Assembly: GCA_936440205.1 (NCBI GenBank)
Contig: OW387141.1
Coordinates: 43,099,307-43,163,306, forward strand
Reading direction: 5' to 3'
Origin: Lepidonotus clava
Taxonomy: Eukaryota > Annelida > Polychaeta > Phyllodocida > Polynoidae
DNA length: 64,000 nucleotides
Position 1 is the first letter of the stretch; every line of letters starts with the position of its first letter. Positions 24,290 to 36,205 of this stretch are shown here, piece after piece. A model generated the notes under the pieces. That model did no database searches. It was not told where the DNA came from and worked only from the letters and a program-made list of their open reading frames with translations. Both the position numbers and the translations under genes were made by a program.

Positions 24290-25609
24290 GGACTTTGCAA
24301 GTTACCATGGAAACCAAATAAGCAATTAAACTACTTTCAATTCCCTCTTCCAGCATAAATCAATTTGGCACTTTTTTGTGTCCTATCTCACATATTAAGA
24401 AAGAAATTAGCTATGTTTTAGTTGTTTCTATGGACACTTCATTCTATACTCTTTCATCAGAATTCCTGATTTCACCAACAAAGGATGTATACCTTTCATA
24501 TAGGTGTCTTCTGGTTTGTTATAGCTTTATATTTGTGATTGCTTTGATGACAATAACCAACCAGAAACTGAAATATTGGAAACATTTTAGGTCCTTTGTG
24601 GTTACCATGGCAACCAAGTATCTAGGGCAACCAGTTCTAATCCTTCCGTCCTATAGAACTCCCAGAATGCATCGATTTGACACCTCAATTGTGTTTCTAT
24701 CTTGCATATTAAGGAAGATATGGCCAAATTATGGTTAATTTGAAAATTACCTATATCTAAGTTGGTTTCCATGGAAACCAACTATTTTCTACATTCTATA
24801 CATATTATCTCAGCATACCCTCTCTCTTCAGGAAGGAAGGATGTATACGTTTAATATAAGTTTTTTCTTGTTTGTAATAGCTTCATATTTGTGGTTGCTA
24901 TGGTAACAGAAACCAAGCAGAAACTCAAATTTTGGTAAAATTTTAGACTTTTTCTGGTTACCATGGTAACCGAGTAAGTAGGGAAACCAATTTAAATAAT
25001 TCAGATTATAGAACTCTCAGAATGCATCAATTTGACACCTCACTTGTGTTTCTATCTTGCATATTAAGGAAGATATGGCCAAAACAGGGTTAATTTTAAA
25101 TTTTGCTATATTTTTGTTGGTTTCCATGGAAACCAATTATTTTCTACATTCTATACATATTATCTCAGCAAACTCCCTCATTTATTGAAGGCAGGATTTA
25201 CACCTTTCATATAAGTTTGTTCTTGTTTGTTATAGTTTATATTTGTGGTTGCTATGGTAACAGAAACCAACCAGAAACTCAAACTTTAGTAAAATTTTAG
25301 GCTTTTTCTGGTTACCATGGCGACCGTGTAACTAGGGAAGCCAATTTTATTCATTCAGATTATAGATCTCTCAAAATGCATTGATTTGACATTTCATTTG
25401 TATTTCTATCATGATTATTAAGGAAGATATGGTTGATATTTGTGATTTTTGACCTTTGACCTTGAAATGACCTTGAAATGACCTTGAACCTGAAAAGAAA
25501 AATTCTCACCAAAACTTTTCAGAATCCTTGACTCATAAGGATAACAAAAAGTATAGGTGTTATAAGTTAACAAGCATTTTCAAAAAAAAGTACACAAGAG
25601 ACCCTACTA
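24290..25609 (-). repeat. Right arm of the foldback element
   Basis: Inverted counterpart of the left arm. It contains three ~353-bp units, with the TTAAGGAAGATATGG landmark at about 24709, 25065 and 25418, plus a partial inner unit. Eight X-box-like palindromes occur here. The outer ~190 bp mirror the left end including the receptor-site cluster. Confidence 0.8.
25450..25487 (-). promoter_or_regulatory. Nuclear-receptor site cluster, right end
   Basis: Mirror image of the left cluster. The DR1 reads TGACCTTTGACCT at 25450-25462, with TGACCTTGA at 25457, 25468 and 25479 (11-bp spacing). Identical preservation at both ends supports a real terminal inverted repeat. Confidence 0.7.
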
Positions 25610-25639
25610 TTACTGGCACATTCACTTACTCTCCTGGCC

Positions 25640-26060
25640 TAAAGGTCCTTTGTTTAACACCACTGAAAGCCATAGATATAATAGATGAAGAACTTTGTAT
25701 TTAACTAAACAAGTATACATGTATACAGATATAGACAATTGACATCCTATAGCACCATGTGGAGAAACCATACCATAGATATCACAGATACCATAATATA
25801 CTTTTATTCTTGTATCTATATGCTACACAACGTTAACGTGCAGGGAGTTCAGGAGAAGATTTAAGTTCATTATCAACACCCCTGAAAGCCATAAACTAAA
25901 TTACAGCAAATGAATGCAAAAATCTTTTGAATATGTATATAACTAGAACGAGTTTGTATAGGCCTGTGCAGATATTTTACATCCTATTGCACCATGTAGA
26001 GAAACCATAGATGCCATAACACACTTTTATCTTTATAACGATACAACACATGACATTGAC
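25640..26060. repeat. Diverged tandem duplication, about 225 bp
   Basis: Shared blocks include ACACC(A/C)CTGAAAGCCATA (about 25656 and 25875), ATCCTAT(A/T)GCACCATGT and GAGAAACCATA, in the same order in both copies. It directly follows the foldback element. Confidence 0.75.
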
Positions 26061-29000
26061 ATACAGGATGAGGTTGTTTTTGTTTGCATACCACCGGATA
26101 GAGTCGGAAATGTCCCCGCCCTACTTAAGGCTGACCTTCCAGTCTCCCGGCCCTATCGTAAATCTTCATGATGACTGGGGGCGAGTACCTAGTGTTGGCT
26201 CAGACTCTGCCACTTTTTATTCACATGGTGCGCTATCTATGCTCAAAGTTTCCATTCCAATAACCATCTAGGCGTTGTACTTGGTCCCTGAGGGTAATGG
26301 GGCGACTTTAAGGAAACCAAAAGGAAAGTGGTGCGTGATTTTTATACTTTTTTGCAAACTCAAATAGCGATTAGAACATGATTTGTATTGGTATGAATCA
26401 GACTTATGTTACAAGGTAAGATATTGATTAACATAATAATAACCTATCTTGAACCTGAATCAAATCTATTTGTACCCATTTCAATTAATAACGATCTGCA
26501 AATACCTCCATGTTTACGCCTATGTTATCACTTTTATGGAATTCTAATAAGATCAAAAAACGGATTTGCATGTTTGATCTTTTATTTTGAGCTTTTTATT
26601 TATTTCAATTTGTTAAATGGCGTCACTAGTGAATTGCTTTCGGTTTCATTTTAAAGAAAGGAGTGGGAATCATGACCGAAAAAACGTACCGAGATTAACT
26701 GCCCTATACATTGGCTGACATTCAAATAGCAATGGCTTAGTAAAAAGTTGTATTAAAAAAAGTGTAATTTAGCCTTGTAGCTCAACAAAGGAGGGAGGCA
26801 ACCTTATGTTGTCAAGCATTAGTTATTGAATCTAGCCAGGGTATAAATTAATTTTCACGGGAGGAGGGCGTGGGAGGGTTCAATATCTTTCTACATGATT
26901 AGATATGGTCTGTCTTAAGAAGCTCAACTTATCATTTAAGTGGTCATAATATCTTAAGTTTAAAAAACGGACTTTAGAACATTAGGATCAAGCACTAGTG
27001 GCAGGTCTCCTGTATTGTTTTCTTATGTTTGTATACAGCATAAAAATGGAGTTGAAGCAAAGTTTTATTATTGCAGTATGATTTTCTAGTGACAAAGCGC
27101 ATGGTGACATCGAATCAACCCCCAGCTTCTGTATAGACAACGGATATAAAAGCCCCGCAGAGATATCATTCAAGGCAGGAGATAAGACATTTATTATAAT
27201 TATCAGTCTTCAGAAACAAACATGCATTCGTATTTTTTTTTTATAGGTTAACGGTTCTCAAGACTGATAATGATAGATTGTGTATGAAAAATGAGGCAGT
27301 TTATCTGAAGAGACTCAGGTAGATTGGGTCACTTGGTTTAAGTCATTGTTGTAACTGATGTTATGATGAGGTTACAACTGAGAGGTTTAAACAAAAAACA
27401 CTTCAATTCAGTTTAAACATCTTATGTCTTTTTCGACTGCTTATGTCTTATGTGCAGCGGCATAGCTGTCCTAATGTGACATGCTTAAAGGAGATAATAT
27501 TATGGATGACTTTTGCCAACTGCGTCAAGAACTGTAAGGTTTGATTACAATAGTTCAATTTTATTTACAGAAAGTTTGCACAATTATACCAATCAATCGT
27601 CAAAATTAATGTGAACAATATAACATTCTTTACAGATTGATAAGTATGATTTGAACTGTCCTACACAATAGAATAGTAAATATAGCCCAAACTATTTGAT
27701 GTTACACAGTTAGACGAATACTAAGACACAATAAAATGGAGTATGTACAACATTGAACAATAAGGGTTGAATCTTTGAACATGAGACCTCCATAAGCAAG
27801 CTCGGGTCAACCAATGATATACATTTTGTTACTTTGAAAGAAAACGGGCCGTTTTTGTAAGTTGTATTCTCGGAATGTATTGGTACGTTCACGCTAGTAG
27901 TTTCCTCTCTCACCCTAACTTATACAGCACAAAAACATACATAAAGGCGATATATCATGTAAATTGGCGCCTCTGGGTAATGTAACGACATACACGTTTG
28001 ACATCTAATCACACAGGACCACATGGCCCTTCACTCTGGCCAGTCATCACTCTCTGGGGAGTAAAAAAAGAGCACCAGGTCTATACCCTCTCGGACGTTG
28101 ACATTACCAGCATAGTGTTGCCAAAGACTCTTCATTAAGAAAACTAAAACAAATGCAATTAAAAACTCTAAGGTAATTACTGACAAGTACGGCTGGATAA
28201 CAATATTTGAATGTTCATAATTATCGTCTAATTGTGACATATAAATACCTCGGTTCAGAACAACTGTAATAGGTTTGAGTAAATGATAAAAGAATGGAAA
28301 AATGGAAATCATTCCTTGGGCCTATGTCTTGCCCATGCTAAAATCTTAACCATGAAATATGATAGAAAATCATTAAAAACACATTTTCCTTTCTCAACTC
28401 AATTAAGGTGACAGCCACGGAAACCTATTTTTTCAAAAAAGACCCTCCCCCAAACATCCAGCACTTCCTTTAATTCCCTCTATATGCAAATACAAAATTA
28501 AACATTTTCCTGGAGGACAACCACTCCATAACCCCCAACTATAGGTCTTTTCATTTTCTTACATTCAACATCAGAACCCAAATCCTACCTCTCATACAGA
28601 GGTCGACCCTCATCTCCTGCTGCCCCTCAGCGGATCACACGGAACCTGAGCCCAGCTGTACTTCTACCTGCCTCCACCAGGTGGTGCTGGAGTCACACCT
28701 GTGACTCATACCAGGTGTCAGCACCTTCCTGAAGAAGACTAATGACTGATGGAAGTTATACCTAGGTTTGTGTCTATAAGGTTACCATCTCGAAAGACTT
28801 TGTTTCGTGAACTATTAAAGTGACAACCCTGTTTGCTGCATAGAGCTAAACTTATTTTATTCTAGGTAAATTGTTATGCTAATACTATAATGTTTCTTTT
28901 GTTGCCAACACAAAAAGACCTTCGTGTAATTGGGTAACAATCAATAATGTATATTTTCTTTAATAGTAAGATGTAATAGCGTTTTTGATTATATCACTTG

Positions 29001-30470
29001 GGTTAAAAGACACACCCGGTCTATTTGAACATTTCCATATACTACTTTAATTCGGTGCTGCTGAGACAGTCCCCTTTAAGACATACCCTGGTAGAAGGGG
29101 TAAAACAAGAAGTGTGTGATAGTAGTATTAGAGAATGGGAGTTTGGTTGTGGCCACGGAAGAATAATATAGTGTTTGTATGAAGTCATATTATGCTGGAA
29201 GAACGCATGTAAACGTAAAGCCAATATCGATTTTTAAAAAAAGAAAAAAATAATATTGCACACTTTCTTACATATTCTCGTCTTTAATAACCTACTTTGT
29301 CAACACATATCAATCACTTGTTCTCAGATTGCGTCAATAGAGGAGAGAATGTGATACACTTTACAATATTCAAGTAAATATCAGGACTTGGTCATAAAAT
29401 TAAATTTACTTGTTGGTACCTCAGATCACGATCAGCGCCAGCCCAAATCAAGGCTTATTAGGGTCAGGGGTTAGCCATCTGTTCTAGGAATGACAAACTA
29501 ACCTACTAACTCTTTAAATGCAGAATAAAAACTAACATATTTCACAAATCATAAAATTAAATCATGTCAATCCTAAAATTTTTTGACAACAATGAAGTGT
29601 TCTGTTTCCAGGAAATCTCCAAAATTATGCAAGCCCGCAGCTGTGTGACTTCATTCTTGCCCTGTTTATGAAGAAATAGGCTGTGGTTTTATTGAACGAC
29701 GAAGGTTTTTAGCCCACATATTATCGTGACTTGTGGTCTACTCTGATGTGATTACGAGTGGGAAATTGGACCTGGGCCGCGCAAGGCTGAAGGGCAAAAC
29801 GAACTCGTTTGTCATCGAATATCTCAATCCCGGAAAGCGGAGGCAGAAAGGCTCCGAGAGACTGAAAATCTGATGCCATGTTCTAGGAATCACGGAAATG
29901 AATATTTGAATAGAACAGTGTGTTCTCGGTAAATAGTGGGATAAAGGATTAAGAAACATCACTTAGTACTTAGCTTAGAAATGTATGATAAAAGATGAGA
30001 TAATCAAGGTAGTTTATCAATTCGCTTTTATAAGTAATGTGAATACGAATGGTGTCTGGATCTTATTATCTTTATATCGGCAAAACTACTAATGCAATTA
30101 AATCCGACCTGTGCATAGATTTAGGACCGGTGTGCTCCTTAATCAGAAAATGGATATTGGAAATGTGAGTCTATGTTCAACCTCTCTAGGTATAGTTGCC
30201 ATTTATGTGATATCAGGTTCATATCATTGCTAAATCCTATTAAGAACTTAATCCCAATCCTGCCAGGTATAGCAGGATTAACACAATTTTAATTTAGATA
30301 AAATCATTCACCCATTGTTTTTTCACTTACATATACCGAATCCCTCTGTAAACGAAACACATACCCGCTATAAAATGTGGGCAATATAAACTAAGATTTG
30401 CTCTGGGCAGCACAATGTAATTCTGCAGAAAATACTTTCCCTTTAATGGTACAGCTAAGATCACAATTCT
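26061..30470. other. Gene-free stretch
   Basis: No recognised gene. CCACCAGGTGGTG at about 28674-28686 is palindromic and CTCF-like. It is followed by a stem formed from GGTGCTG..ACACCTG and its inverse (about 28681-28730). Confidence 0.4.
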
Positions 30471-30479
30471 GAGAACAAA

Positions 30480-30620
30480 AGGACGGTTTCTTCCACCCGG
30501 GGTGGTTTGATTAAAGGTCGTGTGGGAGGCCTCGGATTGTTCTCGGGGCGCTGAGACTTAATTACGCATGACTCAGCCGCCGAGCAGATGAGCAGCTCAG
30601 ATGAGGGGTCATGAGCAACT
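30480..30620. promoter_or_regulatory. Candidate enhancer (motif-dense)
   Basis: GC-richer than its surroundings. It contains TTTGATTAAAGG (TCF-like), TTAATTACGC (homeodomain-like) and TGACTCAGC at 30569-30577 (AP-1/MAF type) within about 100 bp. No coding frame is present. Assignment as an enhancer is inference from motif density only. Confidence 0.3.
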
Positions 30621-33475
30621 CATTAAATTACATTCCTTACATTAACTCCGGGTCTGAATGGAATTGCTTTGAGAAACCCACGCAAATGGACGCTGAGAGA
30701 GGGTTTCTAATCACGTTAAAGTATTATGGTTATCTATTCGTTTCATCATATTTTTCGTTGAAACATACCGTAATATCAAAGTGGAATGTCATGCTTGTTG
30801 AAATGTGCAAAATATCATTTAAGGTAGATTCAGTTACATATGATATAACACTATCCCCCGCTTCACAAATGGCAACACATATTGTGTCTTTTTCGATTTC
30901 TTTTATGAATGACCGTTGATTTTAATATACTCTAAGCTTGGATTTCCCTCGGAGCATCATGTTAATGAAATCTTTCTTGAGCAATCTACAGATTAACCAG
31001 GCAGATAGTTGCGAGCTAGCTAGTTAAATGTGTTAACAACCGTACACTGTATTTCCACTGAATTGTTTTGCTTTCATGTTACAAATTCAGATTCATTCAG
31101 TTTAAAGATGCCATGGAGAAAATGCGATAATTATGTTAATGGGCGTCTATTTAGTGCATATGCACTAAGTACCTAATGTGAGGATGAATACTAAAATATA
31201 GCGAAATTAAAGTCTCGCCATAAAAATGAATATCAAAAGTCATTGATTCTATGTGCGTACTTTGTCTGTTATCAGCGTTTTGCCTAAATAGTTGATAATT
31301 AGAATCAAAAACAGGCAGCAAGGAGATTCCCTATGGCTAATGTTTTCTACGAAGGCACTATTCCACCAAGGCCAATATTCCGCAAAGCATCTGGGTCTGG
31401 TTTTACTTGAAGGTCAGTCACCACTCAAAATAAGCTTGCTTAACATTATCTTGACATGAAAGGTGCACGTTGCCGACCAAAACCTGACAGAAAATGCCAA
31501 TGACAAGAGACATTATTCATAATTGCTATTTTAGTTTTCCTGGTTTTGAAAGGACATGGAATCAGTCTGGTAAAAATGATTGAAGTGATTCTTTTTTTGG
31601 CTAGCAAGGTTAGATAACTGGTTAAATGAAGGTCATCTAGATAAGGAGCACTCGTGTTATTTATTTTCATCAAGTGTTAATAACCAATGTGAATTCAAAC
31701 GGTAATGACTGTGTCCTGTCCTTCCCCTATGCTGGTTCTATGTTTATGTATTTATAAGGCCCACTCAACCCCCCTCCCTTGATAGAGTTTCTGGCCTTTC
31801 AAAAGACGAATTAATTTCAGAAAGTTATTTAGGCCATTATCTGGTACCATCTGCCAGCAACCTAGGCCAATTTACTTCCATATGCTATATCATTATGTAT
31901 AATCTCGTTATGTATGATCTTTTTTATGCCTACGGCTTATGGGGGTCTCAAGCCTGCCAATTAGAATAGAATTATAGGAAACTGTTTTTATTTTTACATA
32001 ACTAGGTTGTTAGCCAGTTCAATTTAATTGATGTTTCATTCAAAATATATTCAGATAGATTATGAGCATGCTTATCATGTTTGCTGAAGTATTGAAAATA
32101 ACAAGTAACGTTGAGTCTTTCGAAAGTCCATAAAGAAAACAACACAAAACAAACATAATAATTTTCTGCCAAATTCCCTCTTTGTTTAGTTACATTCTCT
32201 TATCCTATTTTTAACCAACTGCTGTAAGATCTTACATGTAAGAAGTGGTTTTCAATAAGAACAACAACAAAAATCAAATCATGACAAAATAATAAAACCA
32301 TCAACTATTCCAAACAATCATAATATGAAAATACATAAGTTAAAGAAAAGCCATCTATTTTATCTATAATACTTATCATGATTTTATTGTTTCACATACC
32401 ACGTACAGCAATATGAAGAAGCATTTAGTACTATTATCCATTACTTCAGTAGCATTAGATGCAATATCCTGATACGCCTGTTTACCTGGAAAGGCTCATC
32501 GGCAGTAACGGTAATCCAGCTAAGAGTTGCCTCCTCAAAGTCACATCTATTAGCTATGGCAAAGTAACATTAGATTGCTCCTGTTTTTAGTCATGGATAG
32601 ACTTGGCTCATCGTCCTTTTGCTTGAAGGGAGTGAGACTATTCAAAGTTGTTATTTTCACAATTGTTAGATAAATGTCAACTAATGACAAGCTATGATTA
32701 ACTCACATCATTTTACGGTTTCATGTGCACTGGGACGACACATAATTAATGGTTAGACATTTGTCTTGGTTGAAACCCAATCATGACGTTTCTTGCTTCA
32801 GTGTCAAGGGCCGGAATCTCTTCAATTAAACGGGATTAGTAATTATCAGAAGTTTAATACTCTCGTAACAGGTGAAGGCCGAGATGAGGTGCCATGTAAA
32901 GCCCAAAAGGCTGCACCATATTACAATCGATATTTAACTTGAATGCAATGTCACTTATGGCTAGGTATGTTATCTTCTTCCACGTTTGATGATATAACGT
33001 TCTATCTTTGAGAAAAAGACATTGTAAAACACATGTTCTAGCAGATAGTTTACAGAAACCAACCATTCTATATTGATAACAATTTCCTCTAGGTTTTTCT
33101 TCCAGTAGGAGATACTACCAATTCAAGTCAAATTCAAGTCAAACCAAAAAGCAGCATGAAAGATATAGTGATTCCCTCCAATATTGCAATGAATGAAATT
33201 GGTGTATTAAGACCTTTAGGGCACAATTAACACCTTAGTTCAAACAGCATGTTTAAAGCCAACGTCAATAAGACCATTACCACCAATCTAACAATTCGTT
33301 ATGTCAGGCTGTAATTGTCTGGTTTAGTCTTCTTATGACAATCAACAGGGCCCAACCGCCCACTCGCCTGTCTTTGGGATGTGGAAGTAATGACGTTTGT
33401 CGCCTGGTGCTTTATCAGTCCCAACCCTACCTCCTCTTTCTCCACCCAACTGACTATCCGTCATGAAAGATTCGC
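30621..33475. other. Gene-free stretch
   Basis: AT-rich DNA without supported features. A 102-codon frame at 30611-30919 (+) resembles nothing known. Confidence 0.45.
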
Positions 33476-33545
33476 CCTTAAGTCCGTATTACACGTGAAA
33501 TTGAAATAGAAAATAGATAATCATTGTGTAGTGTAAACGGGCAGT
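33476..33545. mobile_element. Very short MITE remnant
   Basis: It begins TTAAGTCCGTATTACACGTG and ends with an inverse-matching TGTGTAGTGTAAACGGGC, giving a ~70-bp imperfect palindrome. The GTATTACAC end matches the family at 50360, so it is probably an internally deleted copy. Confidence 0.4.
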
Positions 33546-33550
33546 GTTCT

Positions 33551-33887
33551 TAAAGCCCCGACTCCACTGCCCGACAGGTGAGTTGAGTTGAGTTGGCCTC
33601 ATTCCTACAGTGGAGCTGGGGTTGTGACTAGAGTCGTAGCTTTTTGCTATGACTGGATTGTCGGGTCTGAGATCTTGAGATGAAGAAGATGCACAACTGG
33701 ACTGTCAGGTCTTAGGGGTATGTGCCGTCGATGTTTATATATGTGATGTAAGCTTTATGCTATGACCATCGGGTCGCACCTTATGGCATGGTAGAGTCTT
33801 TGCCAAGACCAGGCAGTCGTAGGCACATGGCACCTTGGAGCTGCGACAGTCGAGTTGGCTTGAGTTGGGCAGTGGAGCCGGGGCTTA
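33551..33887. mobile_element. MITE, TAAAGCCCCGACTCCACT ends
   Basis: The left end TAAAGCCCCGACTCCACTGC pairs with the right end, whose inverse reads TAAGCCCCGGCTCCACTGCC. The homology extends inward over the GAGTTGGC/GCCAACTC region. It is about 337 bp with no coding capacity. The interior holds several GACTG(G/T)ATTGTCGGGTC variants. Confidence 0.8.
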
Positions 33888-35080
33888 GGCCCCCTTCCCC
33901 ACCACAGACTCCAGACTGCGTCCACCCTTATCGTTAGTGGTACACGGTTCCTGGGGTAATTATAACTTGTGTTGACTCACTAATGAACGACAAGCTAATT
34001 GGACTGTCACGACAAGAAATTAAGGTCTGATTCAGAATGTAATGATGAAAACAGGAAACATAATTATGTCTGCACACATCTAACAGTATATATGTTGTGT
34101 TTTACTACAATCTATCATATAAGATTGCGCGGAGTAAGATTATTAAAGACGCAATATGTTTCTGTACCTCTTTGTTTTTATATTTATTCAGAGATTAATA
34201 GAAGCTACAAGATTTCCTGTTGCATGATTGGATTGTTGGAAATTTGATGTTCAAAATATCATCCTAATATAATCAATTTGAAGAAACCTTAGGTGACAAC
34301 CAAATATCTAGTATTAACTTTCTGCCTTCCCATAACTGAGTTGATATTCTTTTCTCGTGCAATATTGATAAAGGTAGTAGGTTCGATTCTTTTGAAGACC
34401 AATATTAATTCAATGTCTTGAAAAACGAACAACTATTTCACTCCAATTGTTGTATTTAAATGGCAGGCTATTTTATAACGCTCGATCACAGACTGATGGG
34501 ATTTTGAAAGTATTTTGATATACGAATTTGATGTATTGGATTAGCCATTGTATTGCGTTTGTCTCTACATATGTTAAATTATGTTCAAGGCAACAAACAA
34601 TATGTACATGGATACACTGTAACATGCGCCTAGTGCGACAGTACGACCAGTGTCTTTCTCTGAAGCTCCCCTGTGGACGTGCGTTGTGTGACATTTCAGC
34701 TGGATCTGTTGCTTCCGTGCCAGAGCTTCAATGGAGAAATAAAGACTAATGTGAATATTGCATGCTAAACAGAAGATAAACAGATTATTTCTGTCCCTTT
34801 ACGTGCTCATCCGTTTGTCTTGTCCGTCTGCGTTGCCAGGAATTTCCGTCCATTTGCTTTTACTTATGCGCATTTATGTGGATCCCTTTTTTGTTCATAC
34901 ATGGATATCTTACTCTTATTCAAATGATGTCATACTCATGTGCCTATACTATGCCCTCTGATGACTTCCTTTTTGACTCACTGAATCTTTTTCTACTGTG
35001 CAAAGGTGCAGCTGAATTTATATGTCATAAACTATACAGACACACATATAGGTACAATAACACACAGACAATTAAATCGC

Positions 35081-35246
35081 CCTGGTAACTGATTTTAGTG
35101 ATAAGCCTAATCAGTTGAAGATTGATTAGTGTCTCATAATACCTGGGTTATTAGGTGTAGTTTTCTTTGATTTACAAACAGAATAAATATGACTGAGACA
35201 CTAATCAAATTTCACCTGATTAGCCTAATCACTAAATCAGCCAAGG
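35081..35246. mobile_element. MITE with ~55-bp inverted ends
   Basis: The left end (CCTGGTAACTGATTTTAGTG, then GCCTAATCAG and GATTAGTGTCTCA) is matched in inverse at the right end (GAGACACTAATC, CTGATTAGCCTAATCAC, CCAAGG). It is 166 bp. The arms are well conserved, so the insertion is fairly young. The superfamily is not identified. Confidence 0.85.
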
Positions 35247-35484
35247 TGTTTCAATTCAGCTTAATTCGTCAAAATGATTGGTTATAACTAAGAAGAAGCT
35301 AGTTTGGAGATTCCAAACCACCAGTCAGCTCTAGACCAGCAAATATCCTAGAGTAGGCTAGCTGTTACTTCTTTCAACAGATTTTTATGTGCAGCTTTCA
35401 ATCGGTAATACGAGTTCCATGTTTGTCCGGGACATGTGGCTCAAAGGTCCGGGGGCGGCAGACCAGACAGCCTCCTGGTAACAG

Positions 35485-35499
35485 CCACCAGGGGGTGCC
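35485..35499 (+). promoter_or_regulatory. CTCF-like site
   Basis: CCACCAGGGGGTGCC fits the bilaterian CTCF core closely. It lies in a small GC-rich patch (35420-35500) without a gene, as expected of an insulator or loop anchor. No binding data are available. Confidence 0.4.
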
Positions 35500-36125
35500 A
35501 AATGTCAACAGAGGAAATCGGATAGATTTTAAGAAGTGTTGTTTACAGATTGGGGCTTTCCATTAAAAACGTTTAGAATATATACGTTCTTGACCATATC
35601 GAATGTCCACTTCAGCCTGAATAAAGGGGGTAGGGTGGGGTTCTGGAATTTCTGAAAATGTGCTAAATGGAAGGCTCCCGTTGTCCTTGGTCCGAGGCTC
35701 CTAGGGAACAAAGCATACTATCATTTTTCTCTCTTTCTCTAGGAAACGAATCTATAGTGTTTAGAAACTGCTTGGTGATTTTCTACACTCTCTGTTATTG
35801 AATTTTCTGAGATTTGCCTGCAATAAAGAATGAGAAACCGTTATGTCATGCCCCAAACCAACAGCAACAACATGTATGTGCTACAGGGAAAATCTCAAGT
35901 AATGAGGATGCTCCTGTACAATCTTTCTTTGGGCCAGAGACTGTAGGAAGGAAAAACAACTGATAGATAATCCAATGGTAAGAAAGGATAGAAATTTTTC
36001 TCTGACTTAATTCAGTCGGCAGTTTGCACCCCATACGTAACTGCCGAGATACCCAGCTTCTATCAGCCGTCAGGACCGACGTCAGCGTCGACGGAGTGCG
36101 TCACTGTATGGTGTCCGTCAGGATG

Positions 36126-36205
36126 TCACCAGACAAGCTTATTCATGGCCGTCTTTGGACAAAGCTATATTCATAGCTGTCACCGGACGAGTTTATTCAT
36201 GGCCG
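36126..36205 (+). repeat. Three tandem ~26-28-bp units
   Basis: The units begin at 36126, 36152 and 36180. Units 1 and 3 share GTCACC(A/G)GAC(A/G)AG and TTATTCATGGCC. Unit 2 has diverged to GTCTTTGGACAAAGC and TATATTCATAGCT. A GC-rich flank (36060-36120) precedes them. Confidence 0.75.

Larger units (their letters stand above)
17175..25609. mobile_element. Foldback-type non-autonomous TIR element, 8.4 kb
   Basis: The ends are exact inverted repeats starting TAGTAGGGTCTCTTGTGTAC. The match continues through the AACTTATAACACCTATAC region and a nuclear-receptor-site cluster, and then through ~353-bp tandem units in inverted orientation on the two sides. The flanks show TTA on both sides (17172-17174 and 25610-25612), a possible 3-bp target duplication. 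Long inverted arms made of internal tandem units are the hallmark of foldback elements such as Drosophila FB and sea urchin TU. No transposase-like frame was found, so movement would need a helper. Superfamily is not assigned. Nested insertions show that it is not recent, yet the outermost ~160 bp remain nearly identical. Confidence 0.8.

Noticed and set aside
17175-25609. Maverick/Polinton-type element
   Set aside because: The long inverted ends prompted the idea, but the flanking duplication appears to be 3 bp (TTA), not 6, and no gene of that group was seen; foldback structure fits better.
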